DNA of 64,000 bases from an uncultured beta proteobacterium (GTDB lineage Bacteria; Pseudomonadota; Gammaproteobacteria; Burkholderiales; Burkholderiaceae_B): positions 1-64,000 of the forward strand of contig CAIJKV010000135.1 of the NCBI GenBank assembly GCA_903821335.1, given 5' to 3'. Under the pieces are notes generated by a model. That model was not told where the DNA came from. It ran no database searches and worked only from the letters and a program-made list of their open reading frames with translations. The position numbers were made by a program, and so were the translations under genes. Of this stretch, positions 19,052 to 27,977 are shown piece by piece. How positions within the stretch are numbered: the stretch's first letter is position 1; every line of letters begins with the position of its first letter.

Positions 19052-19969
19052 TTAGCGACGAACCTTGGAGGCAAACAACCCCTGAGGCCGAATCATCAGG
19101 ACGATCACGATGAACGACAGCGTAAAAACCTTTGCCATCGAACCAGTCATGAAGAACTCACTGATGGACTGGATCTGAGCGATGCCGAAGGCCGACGCCG
19201 CAGTACCCAGTAAGCTGGCAGCACCACCAAAGGTGACCACCAGGAATGCATCCACGATGTAAAGAGATCCAGATGTCGGCCCGGTCGAGCCGATGGTTGT
19301 AAAAGCGGCGCCGGCAATCCCGGCGATGCCGCAGCCAATTGCGAATGTCAGTTGGTCTGTCTTTTTGGTATTGATGCCGATTGCGTTGGCCATCGGACGA
19401 TTGCTCACTGTGGCGCGAACCCGCAGGCCCCAGCGACTTCTGTACAGCGCGATCATGACGCTGGCAGTCACCAGCAGCGTGAGCGCCATCACAAACATGC
19501 CATTGATCGGAATATCCAGGCCTTCCTGAGGTGCCCAGGAACCCATCAGCCATTCAGGCAGAGTCGGACTCACTTCCTTGGGACTGATAAACGTGCGGAA
19601 CACCTGCTGGAGACCCAGGCTCAGGCCCCAGGTCGCCAGCAGGGTATCCAGTGGACGCTTATACAAATGACGAATAAGCGCCCACTCGGCAATCCAGCCA
19701 CCTATGAACGCAAATACAAAGGCAGCCAGAATGGCAAACGGGAAGTAGGCCGGCATGAAGTCCGGCGCGTACTTCTCAGTCAACGTCGAGCCAAGGAAGA
19801 CTGTGTAGGCACCAATCGCCATGAACTCACCGTGAGCCATGTTGATCACACCCATCTGACCGAAAATGATCGCCAGGCCGAGCCCCATCAGGAGCAGCAC
19901 AGCAAACAGGCTCAGACCTGCGAAGCCCTGCATCAGGGCAATATTGAGCATTTCAGACAGTTCCATCAT
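19052..19969 (-). CDS. urtB: Urea/short-chain amide ABC transporter permease UrtB
   Basis: A 305-residue LivH/UrtB-type permease with about eight helices. MGVINMAHGEFMAIGAYT and KRPLDTLLATWGLSLGLQQV are diagnostic. Many proteobacterial UrtB proteins carry a long N-terminal extension of about 200 residues; this one is the short form. The start has two adjacent ATG codons directly after AAGGAAG; the second (19966) has the better spacing. It lies 33 bases after urtA. Confidence 0.92.
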   Translation of the reverse strand: MMELSEMLNIALMQGFAGLSLFAVLLLMGLGLAIIFGQMGVINMAHGEFMAIGAYTVFLGSTLTEKYAPDFMPAYFPFAILAAFVFAFIGGWIAEWALIRHLYKRPLDTLLATWGLSLGLQQVFRTFISPKEVSPTLPEWLMGSWAPQEGLDIPINGMFVMALTLLVTASVMIALYRSRWGLRVRATVSNRPMANAIGINTKKTDQLTFAIGCGIAGIAGAAFTTIGSTGPTSGSLYIVDAFLVVTFGGAASLLGTAASAFGIAQIQSISEFFMTGSMAKVFTLSFIVIVLMIRPQGLFASKVRR

Positions 19970-20002
19970 TCTTCCTTGACGCTAGCGTTAACCGACAACT
20001 GC

Positions 20003-21259
20003 TTACTGATAACCCTTGGGGAATGGATCGGGTTTGATCAACTCGGGCGACTCGGCCACGACTTTGAACTGGCCATCGGGCAACATCTGACCAATACGTG
20101 CCTTGCTCCAGAGGTGGTGGTTGGTGTCGATCTTGACGTAGCCTTCAGGCGCGCCAAGGAACTCGATACCTGCCGAGGCGGCAGCGATCTTGTCCACATC
20201 GAAGCTGCCGGCTTTCTCGACCGTGAACTTCCAGAGCCAGGGACCCAGGTAAGCGGCTTGCGTCACATCGCCGATCACCGACTTGGGACCATACTTTTCC
20301 TTGAACGCGGCAACAAATTTCTTGTTGTTGTCGTTGTCCAGGGACTGGAAGTACTTCATGCACGAGAAGAAGCCAGCCGTGTTCTCGCCACCGATTCCGA
20401 GCAACTCATCTTCCGTAACCGAGATCGTCAGCAGTTTTTGCTTGTCGGCAGTGATGCCGGCGGCCTTGAGCTGTTTGTAGAAGGCCACATTGCTGCCGCC
20501 CACGACTGCTGCATAGATCAGATCGGGCTTGGCAGCCTTGATCTTGTTGATCAGCGAGTTAAAGTTGGTGTTGCCCAGTGGGTAATATTCTTCACCCACG
20601 ACTTTCTGCTTGAGCACGTTTTCGATGTGCTTGCGCGCGATTTTCATCGACGTGCGTGGCCAGATGTAGTCGGAACCGACCAGGAAGTAGCTCTTGGTGC
20701 CTTTTTCCTTGGCAGCCCAGTCCAGGCCCCACAGAATCTGCTGTGTCGCTTCCTGTCCGGTGTAGATGACGTTCTTGCTTTCCTCGAGGCCTTCATAGAA
20801 AGTTGGGTAATACAACATGCCATTTTCTTTCTCGAAAATTGGCAATACGGCTTTGCGCGAAGCGGACGTCCAGCAACCGAACACAGTCGCGACGTGGTCA
20901 TTGACCAGCAGTTTTTTGGCTTTTTCGGCAAACGTTGGCCAGTCAGAGGCGCCGTCTTCCTTGATCACCTTGATCTGGCGACCCAGCACACCGCCCATGG
21001 CGTTGATCTGGTCAATCGCAAGCTGTTCTGCCTGGATCGAGCCCGTTTCGGAAATCGCCATCGTGCCCGTTGCCGAGTGAAGTTGACCAACGGTCACTTC
21101 CGTATCGGTCACAGCCAGTTTGGTTGTGTTGACTGCCGACGTGGGCAGTTTTTGGGCGCCGGCGCGCATGGTGGCCGCGGCGAGCGCCATCCCTACAATA
21201 CCCTGCAAAACCTGACGACGACTGGCACTCGGGGTGAAATCAAAAGGATGCTTTTTCAT
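20003..21259 (-). CDS. urtA: Urea/short-chain amide ABC transporter substrate-binding protein UrtA (FmdD-like)
   Basis: A 418-residue periplasmic receptor. It begins with a twin-arginine-like signal (SASRRQVLQG then a hydrophobic stretch to RAGA), as is usual for UrtA. The mature part shows VTVGQLHSATGTMAISE, VFGCWTSASRKAVLPIFE and the GLDWAAKEKGTKSYFLVGSD segment of the UrtA/AmiC/FmdD group. The presence of formamidase in the operon makes formamide or another short amide as likely a ligand as urea; no urease or urea carboxylase gene is seen. Start at the ATG 21257-21259; the frame extends to 21349 without support. Confidence 0.94.
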   Translation of the reverse strand: MKKHPFDFTPSASRRQVLQGIVGMALAAATMRAGAQKLPTSAVNTTKLAVTDTEVTVGQLHSATGTMAISETGSIQAEQLAIDQINAMGGVLGRQIKVIKEDGASDWPTFAEKAKKLLVNDHVATVFGCWTSASRKAVLPIFEKENGMLYYPTFYEGLEESKNVIYTGQEATQQILWGLDWAAKEKGTKSYFLVGSDYIWPRTSMKIARKHIENVLKQKVVGEEYYPLGNTNFNSLINKIKAAKPDLIYAAVVGGSNVAFYKQLKAAGITADKQKLLTISVTEDELLGIGGENTAGFFSCMKYFQSLDNDNNKKFVAAFKEKYGPKSVIGDVTQAAYLGPWLWKFTVEKAGSFDVDKIAAASAGIEFLGAPEGYVKIDTNHHLWSKARIGQMLPDGQFKVVAESPELIKPDPFPKGYQ

Positions 21260-21485
21260 GAAATGTGCTCCTGGGGTTGACAGACCAATTAACAAACGGA
21301 CGCTGTGAATGCATTCTGCTTGCTGCAGTGCGCAATCCAAATACGTCAAACAACGTATCCGGCCTCACCCGGTCCCCGGGCAGGCACGCCGCTCCTATAA
21401 TCAGGGCTTGCTGATCGTGCGTCGCGCGCAGCCGTAGCAATCCGTCGACACCTGCCGGCTGCCGGCCAGGACTGGAACCCAACCT
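21260..21485. promoter_or_regulatory. Divergent promoter region between urt/fmd operon and sensor-kinase genes
   Basis: This 226-base gap must hold the promoters for both the amide-uptake operon (minus) and the NCS1-kinase/response-regulator pair (plus). A perfect TATAAT at 21396-21401 is a possible -10 box for the plus direction, without a clear -35 at the right distance. I looked for a sigma-54 -24/-12 pair and for a guanidine or other riboswitch shape and found none I could support. Confidence 0.4.
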
Positions 21486-24400
21486 GTGACCACTGCAAAC
21501 CAGAAAATCATCCGCATCAGACGCGAATACAACGCCTGGGTGGCTGACGAGTCGCTTGAAGACTACGCGCTGCGCTATACCCCACGGTCCTTCCGTAAAT
21601 GGTCTGAGTGGCGCGTGGCCAATACCGCGCTGGGCGGCGTGTCGTTCCTGGCCCTCGAGGCCATTGGCGCCGTGATGGTGCTCAATTACGGGTTCACCAA
21701 CACCATGTGGGCCATTCTTGCGGTCGCACTAGTGACCTTCCTCACTGGCCTGCCGATCAGCTATTACGCCGCCCGCTATGGCGTCGACATCGACTTGCTC
21801 ACGCGCGGTGCCGGCTTCGGGTACGTCGGATCGACCATCACCTCCCTGATTTACGCGGCATTCACCTTCATATTTTTCGCGCTTGAGGCCGCCATCATGG
21901 CCTTGGCGCTCAAGCTCTACCTGGACTGGCCCATCGTCTGGTGCTACATCATCAGTGCGCTGGTGATCATCCCGCTCGTATTGCGCGGCATCACGCTCAT
22001 CTCCAGGCTGCAGATCTGGACACAAGGACTCTGGCTGCTGCTGCTGGTCTGCCCGTATGTCGCCATCGCCATCAAAGATCCAGGCGCCTTCACGGACTTC
22101 ATGGGCCTGAGCGGCCAGATATCAGGCAACAGCGATTTCAACTGGCTGATGTTCGGCGCGGCCTGCACAGTCGCCTGTTCACTGGTCGTTCAAATTGGCG
22201 AACAGGTCGATTACCTGCGATTCCTGCCCGAGAAAACTGAAAAGAATCGTTGGCGCTGGTGGGCGGCGGTCGTGATCGCAGGACCTGGCTGGATTATCCC
22301 AGGCGGAGCCAAAATGCTCGGCGGAGCTTTCCTGGCTTTCCTGGTGTTGCAGCAGCAATTGCCCGGAGAACTGGCCAGCGAACCCACGCGCATGTATATG
22401 GCAGGTTTCTCCTATGTGTTTCGCGACCCGGTGTGGGTCGTCGCCATCACGGCTCTGTTCGTGATCCTGTCCCAGGTCAAAATCAATGTCACCAATGCCT
22501 ACGCCGGTTCCCTTGCCTGGTCCAATTTCTTTGCACGCCTGACACATAGCCATCCGGGTCGGGTTGTATGGCTGGTCTTCAACGTAGTCATCGCCACGCT
22601 ACTCATGACACTGGGCGTGTTTCGCGCGCTCGAACAAGTACTGGGGCTCTACAGCAACGTGGCCATCGCCTGGATTGGCGCCATTGTTGCCGACCTCGTG
22701 ATCAACAAGCCCTTGGGCTTGTCTCCCAAAGGGCTGGAGTTCAAGCGCGCCTACCTGTACGACCTCAATCCCGTCGGCATCGGTGCCACGCTCATCGCGG
22801 CCACTGTCGCACTGGTTGCCTACAGCGGCCTGCTCGGCGAAACTTCAAAGGCGTTCGCCCCCTTCCTTGGCTTGTGCATCTCTTTTGTGCTGTCACCAGT
22901 GATTGCCTGGCTCACGCACGGTCGTTGGTACATCGCGCGGCGCGCGCCGACACTCACCAACACCTCAAAAATCGTTCAGTGCAGTGTTTGCGAAAATCAC
23001 TTCGAAGCACCCGACATGGCGCACTGCCCGGCGTACGGCGCGCCCATCTGCTCACTATGCTGCACACTCGACTCGCGTTGCCATGATTCCTGCAAGGTCG
23101 GCTCCCGGCTCGACGAGCAAGTATCGGGCTGGATGATGCATGTCCTGCCCAACTCGATATCCGAGCGGTTCAAGTCGCGAGCGGGACGATTCCTGGTTGT
23201 CTTTCTGTCGCTCTCTCTGGTGCTTGCGACCGTCATGGGCATCGCGCTGACGCAGGACGGGCCAACCGATCTCAGTCCCCATAGTCTGCAGACCAGCATC
23301 GTCACCAAAGTGTCGATGATGATGTTGCTGGTGATCGCAGTATGTAGCTGGTGGGTAGTGCTCATCAACGAAAGTCGGCGTCTGGCCCAGGAAGAATCCA
23401 ATGCGCAAAGCCGGCTGTTGCAGCGCGAGGTCGAAACCCTGCGCCGCACTGACGTCGCCCTGCAAGCGGCAAAAGAGCTGGCCGAATACGCCAACCGAGC
23501 CAAGACACGCTATGTGGCTGGCATGACGCACGAGTTACGCACGCCGCTCAACAGCATCCTGGGTTACCTGCAGATTTTGCTCAAAGATTCCTCGCTGAAA
23601 CGCACACAGCGTGAATCCCTGCAAACAGTGCAGCGCAGCGGTGTGCACATGGCAGGCCTGGTGGATGACTTGCTCGACCTGGCCCATATCGAGTCGGGTC
23701 GGCTGCGGCTGGAAACCGCTCCGGTGCCATTGCCGCTGTTGCTTGATGAACTGGTCCGCATGGTGCGCCCGCAGGCTCAGGCCCGGGGACTTGAATTTGA
23801 ATATGTGGTGCAGGGAACCATGCGCGACTGGGTCAAGGGCGATGCCAAGCGATTGACCCAGGTGCTGATCAATTTGCTTGGCAACGCAATAAAATTTACT
23901 GACGCAGGACGTGTGACGCTGCATGTGGATGCCCGATCGGAGGTTCTGCAGTTCAGCATCGAGGACACCGGCGTGGGGGTCGCCCCGCTGGACCAGCAAC
24001 GCATATTCCTGCCGTTCGAACGTGGTGGCGCGGCACGCAAGCGAGGTGAACCCGGAACAGGCCTGGGCCTGACCATCACCGGACTGTTGACCTCGATGAT
24101 GGGCGGCGACCTTTCCATGACCAGCAAACAAGGTGTCGGCAGCACGTTTCGCGTGCGACTTTACCTGCCCGGCACCTCTGACCCAGGTCCGCTTACGCAA
24201 ACACTCGGGCCCGTTTCCGGCTACGTTGGCAAGCGGCTGACGCTGCTGGCCGTGGACGATCAGCCTGACCAGCGTCAGATGTTGGCGGCCTTGCTGCGCC
24301 CACTCGGATTCACGATGCACGAGGCTGCCAGTGGCAGCGAGTGCCTTGACACCCTGCAAGACAGCGTGCCCGACGCGATTTTGCTTGATATTTCCATGGA

Positions 24401-24866
24401 TGACATGGACGGCTGGCAAACCGCAAAGGCCATTCGCCAGCGGGGACTTCTCGACTTGCCTATCATTCTCGTATCGGCCAACCTGTACGATAATCAGCCC
24501 AGCAAGATGATCGAGGCCCAGGTTCAGGCTTTCGTGGGCAAGCCCGTCCTTGAATCCGAACTGGTCAGCGTGCTGGGGCGTTTCCTTGGCATCGAATGGG
24601 TTACAACAGGACTGAGCGGTGTCGACTTACCGCTTGAGACCGCCGAGGAACTCGCACGGGTCGATGAACCGCTGCCTGAAATGCTGCGTGAAAAAATTGC
24701 ACCCTTGCTGCGCATCGGCCACGTTCAGGGCCTGCTCGACCTGCTTGACGAGCATGCCTTGCACGAACCGTCGCACAAGGCACTGACCTTGCGCCTGCGC
24801 GCAATGGTCCTGCGCTTTGATTTTGAGTCCATGATCGCACTAACGAAAGAACCCGTTGATGACTAA
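21486..24866 (+). CDS. NCS1-type transporter domain fused to hybrid sensor histidine kinase/response regulator
   Basis: An 1126-residue fusion. Residues 1 to about 480 are a twelve-helix NCS1 (purine/cytosine/allantoin permease) domain. Next is a cysteine-rich segment with C499, C502, C514, C522, C525, C526, C532 and C536, a likely zinc site. Two further membrane helices follow (about 569-588 and 609-627), then a coiled-coil-like linker. The kinase core has phospho-acceptor H682 in GMTHELRTPLNSILGY, the N-box with N800 (INLLGNAIKF) and DTGVGVA plus GTGLGLTI nucleotide-binding motifs. A receiver domain follows with D924, D925 and phospho-acceptor D968, then about 90 helical residues with no obvious HPt histidine. 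Start is GTG. It overlaps the LuxR-type regulator and faces the amide-uptake operon, so it probably senses or transports an amide or nucleobase-like compound and signals its presence. Confidence 0.92.
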   Translation: MTTANQKIIRIRREYNAWVADESLEDYALRYTPRSFRKWSEWRVANTALGGVSFLALEAIGAVMVLNYGFTNTMWAILAVALVTFLTGLPISYYAARYGVDIDLLTRGAGFGYVGSTITSLIYAAFTFIFFALEAAIMALALKLYLDWPIVWCYIISALVIIPLVLRGITLISRLQIWTQGLWLLLLVCPYVAIAIKDPGAFTDFMGLSGQISGNSDFNWLMFGAACTVACSLVVQIGEQVDYLRFLPEKTEKNRWRWWAAVVIAGPGWIIPGGAKMLGGAFLAFLVLQQQLPGELASEPTRMYMAGFSYVFRDPVWVVAITALFVILSQVKINVTNAYAGSLAWSNFFARLTHSHPGRVVWLVFNVVIATLLMTLGVFRALEQVLGLYSNVAIAWIGAIVADLVINKPLGLSPKGLEFKRAYLYDLNPVGIGATLIAATVALVAYSGLLGETSKAFAPFLGLCISFVLSPVIAWLTHGRWYIARRAPTLTNTSKIVQCSVCENHFEAPDMAHCPAYGAPICSLCCTLDSRCHDSCKVGSRLDEQVSGWMMHVLPNSISERFKSRAGRFLVVFLSLSLVLATVMGIALTQDGPTDLSPHSLQTSIVTKVSMMMLLVIAVCSWWVVLINESRRLAQEESNAQSRLLQREVETLRRTDVALQAAKELAEYANRAKTRYVAGMTHELRTPLNSILGYLQILLKDSSLKRTQRESLQTVQRSGVHMAGLVDDLLDLAHIESGRLRLETAPVPLPLLLDELVRMVRPQAQARGLEFEYVVQGTMRDWVKGDAKRLTQVLINLLGNAIKFTDAGRVTLHVDARSEVLQFSIEDTGVGVAPLDQQRIFLPFERGGAARKRGEPGTGLGLTITGLLTSMMGGDLSMTSKQGVGSTFRVRLYLPGTSDPGPLTQTLGPVSGYVGKRLTLLAVDDQPDQRQMLAALLRPLGFTMHEAASGSECLDTLQDSVPDAILLDISMDDMDGWQTAKAIRQRGLLDLPIILVSANLYDNQPSKMIEAQVQAFVGKPVLESELVSVLGRFLGIEWVTTGLSGVDLPLETAEELARVDEPLPEMLREKIAPLLRIGHVQGLLDLLDEHALHEPSHKALTLRLRAMVLRFDFESMIALTKEPVDD

Positions 24867-25725
24867 GCAATCTGAAAATATCCGGCCCATTGTGCTGCTC
24901 GTGGACGATGCACCGAGCAGCCTGGGGCCTCTGTTTCAAACACTCGAAGCGGCGGGTTACAGCGTGGTCGTGGCACTTGACGGCGAGTCGGCGCTCGAGC
25001 GCCTGGACATGGTGCTTGTCGATGCCATCCTGCTCGACGCCATCATGCCGGGCCTGTCTGGCTTCGAGACCTGCAGGCGCATCAAGGATAATCCGACGCT
25101 CGCGCATCTCCCGGTCATTTTCATGACAGGTCTTGCTGACACGGAGCACATTGTTTCCGCGTTCGATAGTGGCGGCGTCGATTATGTTGTCAAGCCAGTC
25201 AGATCAGAAGAAGTCCTTGCACGGTTGCAAACCCACATCCGCAACGCAAAGGTCGCCCGTCTCGCGCGTGAAGCCGTCGATGTGGCCGGCTTTGGCGTGG
25301 TCCTGATCGACACGCAAGGTCGCATCGCCTGGCAGTCACCGCGTGCCCGCCAGTGGCTGCAGGGTGACAACTCAAGGCTGGACCTGACCATGATGCTCAG
25401 CGAATCGGCGACACAACTCCGTATGCCAGGACACCCTGAGCTGTCGGTTCGCAACCTGGGCCAGGTGGGACTGGGCGAGACCATGCTATTGCTTGCGCAG
25501 GACGACCATCGCAGCAACGATGCCGCGCGCCTGCAGCAAGCCGCACTGACGCCGCGCGAGGGCGAAGTACTATCGTGGCTGGCCAAGGGAAAAACGAACC
25601 GCGACATCGCCGACATACTGGGCATGAGCCCGCGCACCGTCAACAAGCACCTGGAGCACATTTTTGACAAGCTGGGCGTTGAGACCCGGTCTGCTGCGGC
25701 CGCGATTGGCGTTCGCTTTCAATAA
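24859..25725 (+). CDS. Response regulator with receiver and LuxR-type DNA-binding domain
   Basis: A 288-residue two-component regulator. The receiver domain has D16/D17 (VLLVDDAPS), phospho-acceptor D60 (AILLDAIMPGLSG) and the conserved lysine in DYVVKPV. Between about residues 130 and 215 lies a PAS-like stretch (AGFGVVLIDTQGRIAWQSPRA). The C-terminal LuxR helix-turn-helix is LTPREGEVLSWLAKGKTNRD through MSPRTVNKHLEHIFDKLGVE. The ATG at 24859 overlaps the kinase-fusion stop by eight bases, so the two are a cognate pair. Its likely target, by position, is the divergent urt/fmd promoter region; this is inference. Confidence 0.93.
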   Translation: MTKQSENIRPIVLLVDDAPSSLGPLFQTLEAAGYSVVVALDGESALERLDMVLVDAILLDAIMPGLSGFETCRRIKDNPTLAHLPVIFMTGLADTEHIVSAFDSGGVDYVVKPVRSEEVLARLQTHIRNAKVARLAREAVDVAGFGVVLIDTQGRIAWQSPRARQWLQGDNSRLDLTMMLSESATQLRMPGHPELSVRNLGQVGLGETMLLLAQDDHRSNDAARLQQAALTPREGEVLSWLAKGKTNRDIADILGMSPRTVNKHLEHIFDKLGVETRSAAAAIGVRFQ

Positions 25726-25788
25726 GACCACGTCACACCGGCAGAGTGGGCGGGTCTGGCACCTTGGACTAAAAAGGAGGCAACAGTC

Positions 25789-27933
25789 ATGTGGTGGATC
25801 GATCTTGCACTAAAGGCGTCCCGTGTGGGCCTGTTGGGCGGTTTGCTGACCATGGTTGCCATCACTCCCGCCCAAGCCCGGGTCACACGCATCGTGATCG
25901 ATGAAACGATCGCGGTCAAACCGACTGCGAATCGAGACACGCAAGACGTCCGGTACGAACTGGTCGCTGGGCGCGCGTTTGGCGAACTCGATCCCAACCT
26001 GCCAGGTAACGCAATCATCCAGGATATTGAGCTTGCGAAAGATCCTGATGGCATGGTGCGCTACGTCGCATCGTTTGTCCTGCAAAAGCCCGTCAACCTG
26101 AAACAGGCGAGCGGCCTGATGTGGCACGACGTCCCCAACCGTGGTCGCGTATTTCCCATGGCACCACAAGAGCAGGCCTTTGGCGACATCATGCTGGCCA
26201 GCGCCTGGCAGGGCGACAACAGCGGTGCCACCGCGGTGCGCGCTGTCGCCTCGGCGCAAGGCACGCAATTTCTCAAGGTACCGGTCGCGCGCAACCTCGA
26301 TGGCTCCGTGGTCACGGGAAAGGTACTCGCACGCATCGTGAACCGATCGGGTCTGTCATCTCAGCCGTTGCTGGTCCAGACCAACCCGGTGCCTTACACA
26401 CCGGCCTCGCTGGACACGGCGGCCTCTTCGCTGGTATCTCGCGCTGGCGAGGGAACAGACGGATCAGTCACCGATGAAGTCAGGATCGCGCCAGCGCAAT
26501 GGGCGTGGGCACGATGCGACGCCGCCCATCCGTTTCCCGGCACACCCGATCCTACTCAAATTTGCCTGAAAAACGGATTTGACCCCAAACGACTCTATCA
26601 GGTGGTGTTTACTGCCAACAATCCCTACGTGCTGGGCGTCGGTTTCGCGGCGTGGCGTGATGTGGGTATGTTCTTTAAAACAGCGCTGGCTGATGACAAC
26701 GGCACGCCCAACCCTGTGGCCGGCACCGTTTCTCGCACCATCGGCCGTGGCGTGTCGCAGTCTGGCAATTTCCTGCGTGGATGGCTCCATCTGGGATTCA
26801 ACCGCGCCGAAAATGGCAGCCAAGTTCACGATGGCCTCTGGCCCATCATCGCCGGGCGCCGTATTGCGCTGAATTTCCGCTGGGCGCAACCGGATGGCGT
26901 GCTTGAGCTATACCAGGCGGGCAGCGAAGGCCCGCAATGGTGGCTGCCTCACGCAGATCCGTTGCGGGGCTTGCCGTCTGCGGGCATTCTTGATCGCTGC
27001 AATGCCACCAACACCTGCCCAAAAATTGTTGAGCATTTTGGTTCGGCTGAGGTCTGGGCGCTCAAGCTGACGCCAGAGTGGGTCGGCACGGATGGGTTGA
27101 GCGACCTCTCCCTGCCAGCCAATGTCAGGCGCTACTACATCGCCAGCAGCAACCACGGCGGCGGTGCCGGTGGGTTCGATACCAGTCTTGCAGGTGTCGC
27201 GCTGCCTAAAGAAGGCCCAGTGTGCCCAGGCAATAACTTTGGCACAGGCGCACTGCCCGCCAACCCTGTACCGCACACCCAGACCGTCAATGCCATTCGC
27301 GTCCATTTTCGAGACTGGGTCATGACAGGCGCTGAGCCCCCACCCAGCCGTTACCCCACACTTGCCGCCCGGCCCGGTGAGGCCACCGGCACCCTCGCGA
27401 TCGCCAATAAACAAGCCATTGGCTTTCCAACCTTGCCTGGCCTGCGTGCAACAGTTCCCGAGACCGACTTCATCATGCCGGTGCTTGATTACGACTGGGG
27501 GCCGAAATTTAACGCCATGGACGGCTCGGGCGTGCCCTCCAATGCACCACCTCCTATCAAACAAGTGCTCAGGATGTTCGCACCAAAGGTCGATCGTGAT
27601 GGCAATGAACTGGGTGGGGTGCCGGTCGTCTTGCTTGATGCGCCACTGGGCACCTATCTGGGCTGGAATATCACCGCAGGTGGCGAAAAGCCTTTCCACG
27701 CAGGGCAGATCTGCGACTACGTTGGCGGGATGATCCCATTTGCCCGCACGGCTGCGGAACGGGTCGCCACTCAGGACCCGCGCTCGTCGCTACAAGAGCG
27801 CTATGGCAGCCACGACGGGTATGTCGCGGCTGTTTCCAGAGCCGCAGATCGCGCGGTCAGTGCGGGCTTCCTGTTGCCAGTTGACGCACAGGATCTGGTT
27901 CAGGCGGCCCAGGCGAGCGCCGTGCTGCGCTAG
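25789..27933 (+). CDS. Large secreted alpha/beta hydrolase domain protein
   Basis: A 714-residue protein of the large alpha/beta hydrolase-domain family (Abhydrolase_10 type). It has an N-terminal signal peptide (LLGGLLTMVAITPAQA) and a nucleophile-elbow-like GRGVSQSGNFLRGWLHLGFN in the middle, with serine as the expected nucleophile. Further family-like stretches are PLRGLPSAGILDRCNATNTC, RRYYIASSNHGGGAG and YLGWNITAGG. A very good AAAGGAGG lies eight bases before the ATG. It probably hydrolyses an ester or lactone outside the cytoplasm; the substrate is unknown. It sits 63 bases after the response regulator but has no evident functional tie to it. Confidence 0.85.
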   Translation: MWWIDLALKASRVGLLGGLLTMVAITPAQARVTRIVIDETIAVKPTANRDTQDVRYELVAGRAFGELDPNLPGNAIIQDIELAKDPDGMVRYVASFVLQKPVNLKQASGLMWHDVPNRGRVFPMAPQEQAFGDIMLASAWQGDNSGATAVRAVASAQGTQFLKVPVARNLDGSVVTGKVLARIVNRSGLSSQPLLVQTNPVPYTPASLDTAASSLVSRAGEGTDGSVTDEVRIAPAQWAWARCDAAHPFPGTPDPTQICLKNGFDPKRLYQVVFTANNPYVLGVGFAAWRDVGMFFKTALADDNGTPNPVAGTVSRTIGRGVSQSGNFLRGWLHLGFNRAENGSQVHDGLWPIIAGRRIALNFRWAQPDGVLELYQAGSEGPQWWLPHADPLRGLPSAGILDRCNATNTCPKIVEHFGSAEVWALKLTPEWVGTDGLSDLSLPANVRRYYIASSNHGGGAGGFDTSLAGVALPKEGPVCPGNNFGTGALPANPVPHTQTVNAIRVHFRDWVMTGAEPPPSRYPTLAARPGEATGTLAIANKQAIGFPTLPGLRATVPETDFIMPVLDYDWGPKFNAMDGSGVPSNAPPPIKQVLRMFAPKVDRDGNELGGVPVVLLDAPLGTYLGWNITAGGEKPFHAGQICDYVGGMIPFARTAAERVATQDPRSSLQERYGSHDGYVAAVSRAADRAVSAGFLLPVDAQDLVQAAQASAVLR

Positions 27934-27977
27934 ACCAGCCAAACGCAGTTGGCCCAGCAGCGCCAGGTACGCTCCAC

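Noticed and set aside
19352-21280. 642-codon open frame on the plus strand
   Set aside because: It lies wholly antisense to the well-supported urtB and urtA genes and its translation resembles no protein; long antisense frames are common in GC-rich DNA.
21260-21485. Guanidine/ykkC riboswitch or sigma-54 promoter before the urt operon
   Set aside because: I looked for the expected conserved blocks and the GG-N10-GC spacing and did not find them.
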